Assembly (NCBI RefSeq): GCF_964340395.1 | Contig: NW_027554301.1 | Span: 27,501 to 62,000, forward strand | DNA from: Glandiceps talaboti | Taxonomy: Eukaryota; Hemichordata; Enteropneusta; Spengelidae | DNA length: 34,500 nucleotides | Reading direction: 5' to 3' | Part shown: in pieces, positions 1 through 10,310 of the stretch | Layout: each line of letters begins with the position of its first letter | Numbering within the stretch: position 1 is the stretch's first letter | Translations under genes and position numbers: made by a program | The notes under the pieces: model-generated | Database searches by the model: none | What the model was told of the DNA's origin: nothing | The model's input: the letters and a program-made list of their open reading frames with translations, nothing else

Positions 1-223
1 TCAAAATCAGTCAACACTGGTTTTAAATCGGTCAAAACTGATCAAAACTGGTCAAAACCTGTGCAAACATATCAAAACCGGTCCAAAACCTGTCCAAACC
101 GGTCCAAACCTGTCCAAAACCATTCCAAATCGGTCACAACCTGTCCAAACCGGTCCACAACCGTTGCAAAGAAGACAAAAAAGGTCAAAACCTGTCCATA
201 CCGGTTTTAAACCAGTCAAATCC
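1..223 (+). repeat. P-type module arm, cut by window start
   Basis: Carries the arm that elsewhere always precedes a P-class spacer: tcaaaatcagtcaacactgg, then the gtgcaaacatatcaaaacc word, then accattcc, accgttgc and the gacaaaaaagg word. Here it leads into a spacer with S-class markers, so this module appears hybrid. The variant ccaaatcggtcacaac at about 125-140 differs from ccaaaccggtcacaac in the other copies. Confidence 0.8.
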
Positions 224-316
224 GATCATAATTAGTTAAAACATAAACAATACTGTCAAAACCCGACCAAACCGCAAACCAGTCGACACCTGTCCAAACC
301 TGTTCTATACAGGTTT
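224..316 (+). repeat. Spacer/hairpin element 1 (S markers on a P arm; hybrid)
   Basis: Spacer words ataattagtt and acataaacaatac, then GTCGAC in the unique context ccagtcgacacc, then a single hairpin at 296-316. The hairpin loop is tctat instead of tctgt; both 8-bp stems are intact. The next spacer lies 3105 bp downstream, the longest interval in the window. Confidence 0.85.
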
Positions 317-685
317 AAATGAGTTAAAACCTGTGCAAACCTGTCCAAACGGTCCAAACCGGTCGAAAACCTATCCAAGGCGGACCAAAACTGGTGAAAA
401 TGAGTCAATACCGGTCAAAACCTTCCAAATTGGTTATAAACAGGTGAAAACAGATCAAAACTGGTCAAAATCTGTCAAAACTGGTTCAAACCTTTCGAAA
501 TCTATCGAAACCTGTCCAAAACTTGTGAAAACAAGTCAAAACCCGTCAAAACCTGTGCAAACCTGTCCAAACCGGTCCAAACCGGTCGAAAACCCATCCA
601 AACTGGTCCAAAACCAGTGCAAACAAGTCAAAACTGATCAAAACCAGTCAACACAGGTTTAAAACCGGTCAAAACTGATCAAAAC
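317..685 (+). repeat. Monomer stretch after spacer 1, with the GC-richer ccaaggcggacc word
   Basis: No gene. This segment starts with the standard post-hairpin order aaatgagt, ccaaacggtcc, gtcgaaaacctatccaaggcgg, ccttccaaattgg, and then returns to plain monomers. It is nearly the same as 3422-3767 and 5676-6021, with offsets of 3105 and 5359 bp. It differs by cttgtgaaaacaag at about 513-530, where the other copies read cagtccaaaactgg. Confidence 0.8.
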
Positions 686-2967
686 TAGTCAAACCTGTCC
701 AAAATAGGTGCAAACAAGTCAAAACCGATCAAAACAAGTCAACACCGGTTTAAAACCAGTCAAACCTGATCAAAACTAGTCAAAATCTGTGCAAACCTGT
801 CAAACCGGTCCAAACTGGTCAAAAATAGTTGCAAACAACTCAAAACCCGTCAAAACCGATCTAAATTTGTCAAAACCTGTCGCAAACCGGTTTAAACCTA
901 TCCAAACCTGTCCAAAATAGGTGCAAACAACTCAAAACCAGTCAAAACCTGTCAAAACCTGTCAAAACCGGTCCAAACCGGTCCAAAACCTATCCAAACC
1001 TGTCCAAAACCAGTGCAAACAAGTCAAAACTGATCAAAACCAGTCAATACCGGTTTAAAACCGGTCAAAACTGATCAAAACTAGTCAAAACCTGTCAAAA
1101 TCGGTTCAAACCTGTCGAAACCTATCGAAACCAGTCCAAAACTGGTGCAAACAAGTCAAAACCGATCAAAACCAGTCAACACAGGTTTAAAACCGGTCAA
1201 AACTGATCAAAACTGGTCAACACCTGTGCAAACCTGTCAAACCGGTCCAAACCGGTCAAAAATAGGTGCAAACAACTCAAATCCCATCAAAACTTGTCAA
1301 AACCTGTCAAAACCTTTCAAAACCGGTCCAAATCGGTCGAAAACCAAGTGAAAACTGGTCAAAACTGGTCCAAACCTGTCCAAACCTGTCAAAACTGGTC
1401 TAAATGGGTCGTAAAACTGGCCAAACAAGTCAAAACTGATCAAAACCAGTCAACACAGGTTTAAAACCGGTCAAAACTGATCAAAATTAGTCAAACCTGT
1501 CCAAAATAGGTGCAAACAAGTCAAAACCGATCAAAACAAGTCAACACCGGTTTAAAACCGGTCAAACCTGATCAAAACTGGTCAAAATCTGTGCAAACCT
1601 GTCAAACCGGTCCAAACTGGTCAAAAATAGTTGCAAACAACTCAAAACCCGTCAAAACCGATCTAAATTTGTCAAAACCTGTCGCAAACCGGTTTAAACC
1701 TATCCAAACCTGTCCAAAATAGGTGCAAACAACTCAAAACCAGTCAAAACCTGTCAAAACCTGTCAAAACCGGTCCAAACCGGTCCAAAACCTATCCAAA
1801 CCTGTCCAAAACCAGTGCAAACAAGTCAAAACTGATCAAAACCAGTCAATACCGGTTTAAAACCGGTCAAAACTGATCAAAACTAGTCAAAACCTGTCAA
1901 AATCGGTTCAAACCTGTCGAAACCTATCGAAACCAGTCCAAAACTGGTGCAAACAAGTCAAAACCGATCAAAACCAGTCAACACAGGTTTAAAACCGGTC
2001 TAAACTGATCAAAACTGGTCAACACCTGTGCAAACCTGTCAAACCGGTCCAAACCGGTCAAAAATAGGTGCAAACAACTCAAATCCCATCAAAACTTGTC
2101 AAAACCTGTCAAAACCTGTCAAAACTGGTCTAAATGGGTCGTAAAACTGTCAAAACTGGTCAAAACAAGTCAAAACTGATCAAAACCAGTCAACACAGGT
2201 TTAAAACCGGTCAAAACTGATCAAAACTAGTCAAACCTGTCCAAAATAGGTGCAAACAAGTCAAAACCGATCAAAACAAGTCAACACCGGTTTAAAACCG
2301 GTCAAACCTGATCAAAACTGGTCAAAATCTGTGCAAACCTGTCAAACCGGTCCAAACTGGTCAAAAATAGTTGCAAACAACTCAAAACCCGTCAAAACCG
2401 ATCTAAATTTGTCAAAACCTGTCGCAAACCGGTTTAAACCTATCCAAACCTGTCCAAAATAGGTGCAAACAACTCAAAACCAGTCAAAACCTGTCAAAAA
2501 CTGTCAAAACCGGTCCAAACCGGTCCAAAACCTATCCAAACCTGTCCAAAACCAGTGCAAACAAGTCAAAACTGATCAAAACCAGTCAATACCGGTTTAA
2601 AACCGGTCAAAACTGATCAAAACTAGTCAAAACCTGTCAAAATCGGTTCAAACCTGTCGAAACCTATCGAAACCAGTCCAAAACTGGTGCAAACAAGTCA
2701 AAACCGATCAAAACCAGTCAACACAGGTTTAAAACCGGTCAAAACTGATCAAAACTGGTCAACACCTGAGCAAACCTGTCAAACCGGTCCAAACCGGTCA
2801 AAAATAGGTGCAAACAACTCAAATCCCATCAAAACTTGTCAAAACCTGTCAAAACCTTTCAAAACAGGTCCAAATCAGTCGAAAACCAAGTGAAAACTGG
2901 TCAAAACTGGTCCAAACCTGTCCAAACCTGTCAAAACTGGTCTAAATGGGTCGTAAAAATGTCAAAA
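686..2967 (+). repeat. Three-copy tandem repeat (802 bp, 740 bp, partial)
   Basis: The word tagtcaaacctgtccaaaat recurs at 686, 1488 (preceded by aaat instead of aaac) and 2228, giving steps of 802 and 740 bp. Copy 2 is shorter because about 62 bp is missing near 2110 relative to 1310-1400; the missing part contains the ctttcaaaaccgg and aaccaagtg words. Copy 3 keeps those words (2852-2890), so the loss belongs to copy 2. Copies 2 and 3 are then carried along in the larger 2254-bp duplication. The third copy merges into the S-type arm after about 2960. Confidence 0.85.
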
Positions 2968-3860
2968 CTGGTCAAAACAAGTCAAAACCTGTCCAAGACC
3001 AGTCAAAACCTGTCCAAACCTATCCAAAAACCATTTTTAAACCAGTTAAAACTGAGTCAAAACTGGTCAAATCCGGTCCAAAACCAATGCAAATAAGTCA
3101 AAACAGATCAAAACCTGTGCAAACCTGTGCAAACCTGTCCAAAACAATTCCAAATCAGTCAAAACCTTTCCGAACCAGTCCATAACCGATGTAAATGAGT
3201 CAAAACCAGTCAAAACTTTCAAAACCATTCCAAACCGGTCACAACCTGTCCAAACCGGTCCACAACCATTGCAAACAAGACAAAAAAGGTCAAAACCTGT
3301 CCATACCGGTTTTAAACCAGTCAAATCCGATCATAATTAGTTAAAACATAAACAATACTGTCAAAACCCGACCAAACCGCAAACCGGTCGACACCTGTCC
3401 AAACCTGTTCTGTACAGGTTTAAATGAGTCAAAACCTGTGCAAACCTGTCCAAACGGTCCAAACCGGTCGAAAACCTATTCAAGGCGGACCAAAACTGGT
3501 GAAAATGAGTCAATACCGGTCAAAACCTTCCAAATTGGTTTTAAACAGGTGAAAACAGATCAAAACTGGTCAAAATCTGTCAAAACTGGTTCAAACCTTT
3601 CGAAATCTATCGAAACCAGTCCAAAACTGGTGAAAACAAGTCAAAACCCGACAAAACCTGTGCAAACCTGTCCAAACCGGTCCAAACCGGTCAAAAACCA
3701 ATCCAAACTGGTCCAAAACCAGTGCAAACAAGTCAAAACTGATCAAAACCAGTCAACACAGGTTTAAAACCGGTCAAAACTGATTAAAACTGGTCAAAAC
3801 CTGTCGCAAACCGGTTTAAAACAAGTGAAAACTGGTCAAAACCTGTGCAAACCTGTCATA
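1607..3860 (+). repeat. 2254-bp tandem duplication, copy 1
   Basis: Every landmark between 1607 and 3860 recurs 2254 bp downstream: 2250 with 4504, 2687 with 4941, spacer 3329 with 5583, hairpin 3401 with 5655. The copies differ only by scattered single-base changes, such as aaaataagtc at 3089 against aaacaagtc at 5343 and ggttttaaacagg at 3537 against ggttataaacagg at 5791. The left edge is set by where 1590-1607 and 3845-3861 stop matching. Confidence 0.88.
3329..3421 (+). repeat. Spacer/hairpin element 2 (S class)
   Basis: Typical S element: spacer, cgcaaaccgg, GTCGAC, single perfect hairpin at 3401-3421. It is preceded by the S arm with gaaccagtccataaccgatg and aaaactttcaaaaccattcc. Distance to the next spacer is 2254 bp, the duplication length. 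Confidence 0.92.
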
Positions 3861-6114
3861 CCGGTCCAAACTGGTCAAAAATATTTGCAAACAACTCAAA
3901 ACCCGTCAAAACCGATCTAAATTTGTCAAAACCTGTCGCAAACCGGTTTAAACCTATCCAAACCTGTCCAAAATAGGTGCAAACAACTCAAAACCAGTCA
4001 AAACCTGTCAAAACCTGTCAAAACCGGTCCAAACCGGTCCAAAACCTATCCAAACCTGTCCAAAACCAGTGCAAACAAGTCAAAACTGATCAAAACCAGT
4101 CAATACCGGTTTAAAACCGGTCAAAACTGATCAAAACTAGTCAAAACCTGTCAAAATCGGTTCAAACCTGTCGAAACCTATCGAAACCAGTCCAAAACTG
4201 GTGCAAACAAGTCAAAACCGATCAAAACCAGTCAACACAGGTTTAAAACCGGTCTAAACTGATCAAAACTGGTCAACACCTGTGCAAACCTGTCAAACCG
4301 GTCCAAACCGGTCAAAAATAGGTGCAAACAACTCAAATCCCATCAAAACTTGTCAAAACCTGTCAAAACCTGTCAAAACTGGTCTAAATGGGTCGTAAAA
4401 CTGTCAAAACTGGTCAAAACAAGTCAAAACTGATCAAAACCAGTCAACACAGGTTTAAAACCGGTCAAAACTGATCAAAACTAGTCAAACCTGTCTAAAA
4501 TAGGTGCAAACAAGTCAAAACCGATCAAAACAAGTCAACACCGCTTTAAAACCGGTCAAACCTGATCAAAACTGGTCAAAATCTGTGCAAACCTGTCAAA
4601 CCGGTCCAAACTGGTCAAAAATAGTTGCAAACAACTCAAAACCCGTCAAAACCGATCAAAATTTGTCAAAACCTGTCGCAAACCGGTTTAAACCTATCCA
4701 AACCTGTCCAAAATAGGTGCAAACAACTCAAAACCAGTCAAAACCTGTCAAAACCTGTCAAAACCGGTCCAAACCGGTCCAAAACCTATCCAAACCTGTC
4801 CAAAACCAGTGCAAACAAGTCAAAACTGATCAAAACCAGTCAATACCGGTTTAAAACCGGTCAAAACTGATCAAAACTAGTCAAAACCTGTCAAAATCGG
4901 TTCAAACCTGTCGAAACCTATCGAAACCAGTCCAAAACTGGTGCAAACAAGTCAAAACCGATCAAAACCAGTCAACACAGGTTTAAAACCGGTCAAAACT
5001 GATCAAAACTGGTCAACACCTGAGCAAACCTGTCAAACCGGTCCAAACCGGTCAAAAATAGGTGCAAACAACTCAAATCCCATCAAAACTTGTCAAAACC
5101 TGTCAAAACCTTTCAAAACAGGTCCAAATCAGTCGAAAACCAAGTGAAAACTGGTCAAAACTGGTCCAAACCTGTCCAAACCTGTCAAAACTGGTCTAAA
5201 TGGGTCGTAAAAATGTCAAAACTGGTCAAAACAAGTCAAAACCTGTCCAAGACCAGTCAAAACCTGTCCAAACCTATCCAAAAACCATTTTTAAACCAGT
5301 TAAAACTGAGTCAAAACTGGTCAAATCCGGTCCAAAACCAATGCAAACAAGTCAAAACAGATCAAAACCTGTGCAAACCTGTGCAAACCTGTCCAAAACA
5401 ATTCCAAATCAGTCAAAACCTTTCCGAACCAGTCCATAACCGATGTAAATGAGTCAAAACCAGTCAAAACTTTCAAAACCATTCCAAACCGGTCACAACC
5501 TGTCCAAACCGGTCCACAACCATTGCAAACAAGACAAAAAAGGTCAAAACCTGTCCATACCGGTTTTAAACCAGTCAAATCCGATCATAATTAGTTAAAA
5601 CATAAACAATACTGTCAAAACCCGACCAAACCGCAAACCGGTCGACACCTGTCCAAACCTGTTCTGTACAGGTTTAAATGAGTCAAAACCTGTGCAAACC
5701 TGTCCAAACGGTCCAAACCGGTCGAAAACCTATTCAAGGCGGACCAAAACTGGTGAAAATGAGTCAATACCGGTCAAAACCTTCCAAATTGGTTATAAAC
5801 AGGTGAAAACAGATCAAAACTGGTCAAAATCTGTCAAAACTGGTTCAAACCTTTCGAAATCTATCGAAACCAGTCCAAAACTGGTGAAAACAAGTCAAAA
5901 CCCGACAAAACCTGTGCAAACCTGTCCAAACCGGTCCAAACCGGTCAAAAACCCATCCAAACTGGTCCAAAACCAGTGCAAACAAGTCAAAACTGATCAA
6001 AACCAGTCAACACAGGTTTAAAACCGGTCAAAACTGATCAAAACTGGTCAAAACCTGTCGCAAACCGGTTTAAAACAAGTGAAAACTGGTCAAAACCTGT
6101 GCAAACCTGTCATA
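3861..6114 (+). repeat. 2254-bp tandem duplication, copy 2
   Basis: Downstream partner of 1607-3860. At the junction near 3861, tgtcataccggtcc (the form also found at 6099 and 13220) runs into ccaaactggtcaaaaatatttgc. The other copies read atagttgc, so atatttgc is private to this copy. At 6115 the sequence leaves the duplicate (ccaaaacggtcaaaaatagg instead of ccaaactggtc), which marks the right edge. Confidence 0.88.
5583..5675 (+). repeat. Spacer/hairpin element 3 (S class)
   Basis: Perfect single hairpin at 5655-5675 and GTCGAC at about 5641. Duplicate of element 2. The next spacer is only 891 bp away, the shortest module interval; the same 891 bp separates elements 9 and 10. Confidence 0.92.
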
Positions 6115-6473
6115 CCGGTCCAAAACGGTCAAAAATAGGTGCAAACAACTCAAAACCCGTCAAAATCGATCAAAACTTGTCAAAACCTGTCCAAACCTTT
6201 CAAAACCGGTCCAAACCGGTCGAAAACCAGTGCAAACAATTCAAAACTGATCAAAATCAGTCAAAACTGGTTTTAAATCGGTCAAAACTGATCAAAACTG
6301 GTCAAAACCTGTGCAAACATATCAAAACCGGTTCAAAACCTGTCCAAACCGGTCAAAACCTGTCCAAAACCATTCCAAACCGGTCACAACCTGTCCAAAC
6401 CGGTCCACAACCATTGCAAACAAGACAAAAAAGGTCAAAACCTGTCCATACCGGTTTTAAACCAGTCAAATCC

Positions 6474-6646
6474 GATCATAATTAGTTAAAACATAAACAA
6501 TACTGTCAAAACCCGACCAAACCGCAAACCGATCGACACCTGTCCAAACCTGTTCTGTACAGGTTTAAATGAGTCAAAACCTGTGCAAACCTGTCCAAAC
6601 GGTCCAAACCGGTCGACACCTGTCCAAACCTGTTCTGTACAGATTT
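6474..6646 (+). repeat. Spacer/hairpin element 4 (P class, second hairpin mutated)
   Basis: CGATCG after cgcaaac. Hairpins at 6546-6566 and 6626-6646, 80 bp apart. The second arm reads acagattt, giving one stem mismatch, followed by aaataag instead of aaatgag. The second unit is introduced by ccggtcgacacc rather than the commoner ccggtggacacc. Element 10 has the same three features. Confidence 0.92.
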
Positions 6647-7200
6647 AAATAAGTCAAAACATGTGCAAACCTGTCCAAACGGTCCAAACCGGTCGAAAAC
6701 CTATCCAAGGCGGACCAAAACTGGTGAAAATGAGTCAATACCGGTCAAAACCTTCCAAATTGGTTATAAACAGGTGAAAACAGATCAAAACTGGTCAAAA
6801 CCTGTCAAAACTGGTTCAAACCTGTCGAAACCTATCGAAACCATTCCTAAACTGGTGAAAACAAGTCAAAACTGATCAAAACCAGTCAACACCGGTTTAA
6901 AACCAGTGAAAACTGGTCAAAACCTTTCGCAAACCGGTTTAAAACCAGTTAAATCTGGTCAAAACCTGTCCAAACCTTTCAACACCGGTCCAAACCGGTC
7001 AAAAACCAGTGCAAACAAGTCAAAACTGATCAAAACCAGTCAACTCAGGTTTAAAACCGGTCAAAACTGATCAAAACTGGTCAAAACCTGTGCAAACAAC
7101 TCAAAACCCGTCAAAACCTGTCCAAACCTGTCAAAACCGGTCCAAACCGGTCCAAAACCTATCCAAACCGGTCCAAAACCAGTGCAAACAAGTCAAAACT

Positions 7201-7831
7201 GATCAAAACCTGTCAAAACTGGTTCAAACCTGTCGAAACCTATCGAAACCAGTCCAAAACTGGTGCAAACAAGTCAAAACCGATCAAAACCAGTCAACAC
7301 AGGTTTAAAACCGGTCAAAACTGATCAAAACTGGTCAAAACCTGTCGCAAACCGGTTTAAAACAAGTGAAAACTGGTCAAAACCTGTGCAAACCTGTCAA
7401 ACAGGTCCAAAACGGTCAAAAATAGGTGCAAACAATTCAAAACCCGTCAAAACCGATCAAAACTTGTCAAAACCTGTCCAAACCTTTCAAAACCGGTCCA
7501 AACCGGTCGAAAACCAGTGCAAACAAGTCAAAACTGATCAAAATCAGTCAACACTGGTTTTAAACCTGTCAAAATCTGATCAAAACTGGTCAAAACCTGT
7601 GCAAACATCAAAACCGGTCCAAAACCTGTCCAAACCGGTCCAAACCTGTCCAAAACCATTCCAAACCGGTCACAACCTGTCCAAACCGGTCCACAACCAT
7701 TGCAAACAAGACAAAAAAGGTCAAAACCTGTCCATACCGGTTTTAAACCAGTCAAATCCGATCATAATTAGTTAAAACATAAACAATACTGTCAAAACCC
7801 GACCAAACCGCAAACCGATCGACACCTGTCC
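7201..7831 (+). repeat. P-type arm (Y-like form) leading to spacer 5
   Basis: No gene. Monomers in the order also seen at 16640-17223 and 18588-19171, so this is an older relative of the shorter (Y) half of the 1948-bp repeat. Its own changes include acatcaaaacc at about 7605 (three bases shorter than acatatcaaaacc) and ggttttaaacctgtc at 7556, where relatives read ggttttaaatcggtc. Confidence 0.75.
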
Positions 7832-7932
7832 AAACCTGTTCTGTACAGGTTTAAATGAGTCCAAACCTGTGCAAACCTGTCCAAACGGTCCAAACCGGTG
7901 GACACCTGTCCAAACCTGTTCTGTACAGGTTT
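7760..7932 (+). repeat. Spacer/hairpin element 5 (P class)
   Basis: CGATCG present. Perfect hairpins at 7832-7852 and 7912-7932, linked by ccggtggacacc. After the second hairpin, gtcgaaaacctat joins directly to cgaaaccag at about 7990, skipping the ccaaggcggacc segment (a 131-bp deletion shared with the 15-19 kb copies). Confidence 0.92.
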
Positions 7933-9070
7933 AAATGAGTCAAAACATGTGCAAACCTGTCCAAACGGTCCAAACCGGTCGAAAACCTATCGAAACCAGT
8001 CCAAAACTGGTGCAAACAAGTCAAAACCGATCAAAACCAGTCAACACAGGTTTAAAACCGGTCAAAACTGATCAAAACTGGTCAAAACCTGTCGCAAACC
8101 GGTTTAAAACAAGTGAAAACTGGTCAAAACCTGTGCAAACCGGTCAAACCGGTCCAAACCGGTCAAAAATCAAACAACTCAAAACCCGTCAAAACAACTC
8201 AAAACCTGTCCAAACCGGTCCAAACCGGTCAAAAACCCATCCAAACTTGTCCAAAACCAGTGCAAACAAGTCAAAACTGATCAAAACCAGTCAACACAGG
8301 TTTAAAACCGGTCAAAACTGATCAAAACTGGTCAAAACCTGTCGCAAACCGGTTTAAAACAAGTGAAAACTGGTCAAAACCTGTGCAAACCTGTCAAACA
8401 GGTCCAAAACGGTCAAAAATAGGTGCAAACAACTCAAAACCCGTCAAAACCGATCAAAACTTGTCAAAACCTGTCCAAACCTTTCAAAACCGGTCCAAAC
8501 CGGTCGAAAACCAGTGCAAACAATTCAAAACTGTTCAAAATCAGTCAACACTGGTTTTAAATCAGTCAAAACTGATCAAAACTGGTCAAAACCTGTGCAA
8601 ACATATCAAAACCGGTCCAAAACCTGTCCAAACCGGTCCAAACCTGTCCAAAACCATTCCAAACCGGTCACAACCTGTCCAAACCGGTCCACAACCATTG
8701 CAAACAAGACAAAAAAGGTCAAAACCTGTCCATACCGGTTTAAACCAGTCAAATCCGATCATAATTAGTTAAAACATAAACAATACTGTCAAAACCCGAC
8801 CAAACCGCAAACCGATCGACACCTGTCCAAACCTGTTCTGTACAGGTTTAAATGAGTCCAAACCTGTGCAAACCTGTCCAAACGGTCCAAACCGGTGGAC
8901 ACCTGTCCAAACCTGTTCTGTACAGGTTTAAATGAGTCAAAACATGTGCAAACCTGTCCAAACGGTCCAAACCGGTCGAAAACCTATCCAAGGCGGACCA
9001 AAACTGGTGAAAATGAGTCAATATCCGTCAAAACCTTCCAAATTGGTTATAAACAGGTGAAAACAGATCA
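7853..9070 (+). repeat. Older X-type copy (partner of 15297, 17245 and 19193)
   Basis: Hairpin and arm landmarks recur at +7444 bp (7832 with 15276, 8829 with 16273) and again at +1948 steps (17224/18221, 19172/20169). This shows the unit amplified at 15-20 kb existed in single-copy form here. At about 9069-9076 it departs from 20,409-20,440: gatcagaacttgttc replaces a longer monomer run. Together with a second loss near 9225, the local offset to the later copy changes by 101 bp. Confidence 0.82.
8757..8929 (+). repeat. Spacer/hairpin element 6 (P class)
   Basis: Hairpins at 8829-8849 and 8909-8929. Just upstream the arm reads ataccggtttaaaccag, one T shorter than the usual ataccggttttaaaccag. 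The same one-base deletion marks spacers 16201, 18149 and 20097 and identifies them as one lineage. Confidence 0.92.
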
Positions 9071-9239
9071 GAACTTGTTCAAACCTGTCGAAACCTATCG
9101 AAACCATTCCCAAACTGGTGAAAACAAGTCAAAACTGATCAAAACCAGTCAATACCGGTTTAAAACCGGTCAAAACTGATCAAAACTAGTCAAACCTGTC
9201 CAAAATAGGTGCAAACAAGTCAAACCGGTCCAAACTGGT

Positions 9240-10310
9240 CAAAAATAGGTGCAAACAACTCAAAACCCGTCAAAACCGATCAAAACCTGTCAAAACCTTT
9301 CAAAACCGGTCCAAATCGGTCGAAAACCAAGTGAAAACTGGTCAAAACTGGTCCAAACCTGTCCAAACCTGTCAAAACTGGTCTAAATGGGTCGTAAAAC
9401 TGTCAAAACTGGTCAAAACAAGTCAAAACCTGTCCAGGACCATTCAAAACCAGTCAAAACCTGTCCAAACCTATCCAAAAACCATTTCTAAACCAGTTAA
9501 AACTGAGTCAAAACTGGTCAAATCCGGTCCAAAACCAATGCAAACAAGACAAAACCGATCAAAACCTGTGCAAACCTGTGCAAACCTGTCCAAAACAATT
9601 CCAAACCAGTCAAAACCTTTCCGAACCAGTCCATAACCGATGTAAATGAGTCATAACCAGTCAAAACCAGTCAACACTGGTTTTAAACTGGTCAAAACAG
9701 ATCAAAACTGGTCAAAACCTGTGCAAACATATCAAAACCGGTCCAAAACCTGTCCAAACCGGTCCAAACCTGTCCAAAACCATTCCAAACCGGTCACAAC
9801 CTGTCCAAACCTATGCAAACAAGACAAAAAAGGTCAAAACCTGTCCATACCGGTTTTAAACCAGTCAAATCCGATCATAATTAGTTAAAACATAAACAAT
9901 ACTGTCAAAGCCCGACCAAACCGCAAACCTGTCGACACTTGTCCAAACCTGTTCTGTACAGGTTTAAATGAGTCAAAACCTGTGCAAACCTGTAAAAACG
10001 GTCCAAACCGGTCGAAAACCTATCCAAGGCGGACCAAAACTGGTGAAAATGAGTCAATACCAGTCAAAACCTTCCAAATTGGTTATAAACAGGTCAAAAC
10101 TGATCAAAACTGGTCAAAACCTGTCAAAACCGGTTCAAACTTGTCGAAACCTATCGAAACCAGTCCAAAACTGGTGCAAACAAGTCAAAACCGACCAAAA
10201 CCAGTCAACACAGGTTTAAAACCGGTCAAAACTGATCAAAACTGGTCAAAACCTGTCGCAAACCGGTTTAAAACAAGTGAAAACTGGTCAAAACCTGTGC
10301 AAACCTGTCA
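9240..10310 (+). repeat. Super-repeat block B, copy 1, first part (partner 20681-21751)
   Basis: Constant offset of 11441 bp: S arm at 9331 with 20772, gagtcataaccag at 9650 with 21091, hairpin 9945 with 21386. The pair shares private markers: accatttctaaacc (others have accatttttaaacc), accaatgcaaacaagac, and cctgtaaaaacggtcc after the hairpin. The match breaks at about 10310, where the partner carries an extra 362 bp (21752-22113). Confidence 0.85.
9873..9965 (+). repeat. Spacer/hairpin element 7 (S class)
   Basis: GTCGAC in the form cctgtcgacactt, shared as cctgtcgacacc only with element 17. Perfect hairpin at 9945-9965. It is followed by cctgtaaaaacggtcc, a marker also found after elements 17, 21 and 26. 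Confidence 0.92.

Larger units (their letters stand above)
4585..7200 (+). repeat. Super-repeat block A, copy 1 (partner 11696-14320)
   Basis: Landmarks here recur at a constant long offset: 4625 with 11736 and 4941 with 12052 (7111 bp), then spacers 5583 with 12704 and 6474 with 13595, and the hairpin at 6546 with 13667 (7121 bp). The 10-bp step in offset is one monomer: 5250-5265 lacks the cattcaaaac unit present at about 12363. The copies share rare variants, including agatttaaataag after the second hairpin at 6641 and 13762. That supports common descent of the block rather than chance similarity. Confidence 0.87.

Noticed and set aside
224-316. Spacer as a transposon end or insertion sequence
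   Set aside because: No terminal inverted repeats, target-site duplication or coding part. It is about 35 bp long and always in the same module position, so it is treated as part of the satellite unit.
880-910. AAACCGGTTT palindromes as regulatory sites
   Set aside because: They occur very many times simply because the accggt linker meets a ttt-starting unit. Nothing distinguishes individual copies, so they are not listed separately.
6546-6566. LexA/SOS-type operator at the hairpin (CTGT...ACAG)
   Set aside because: The half-sites are 5 bp apart, not 8 as in the enterobacterial SOS box. There is no downstream gene, and the element is copied with the satellite.
7528-7755. Reverse-strand open frames (also 3067-3324, 5321-5578, 12442-12699 and 34113-34313)
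   Set aside because: They are the complement of the same monomers, recur only because the module is copied, and show no independent coding signal.
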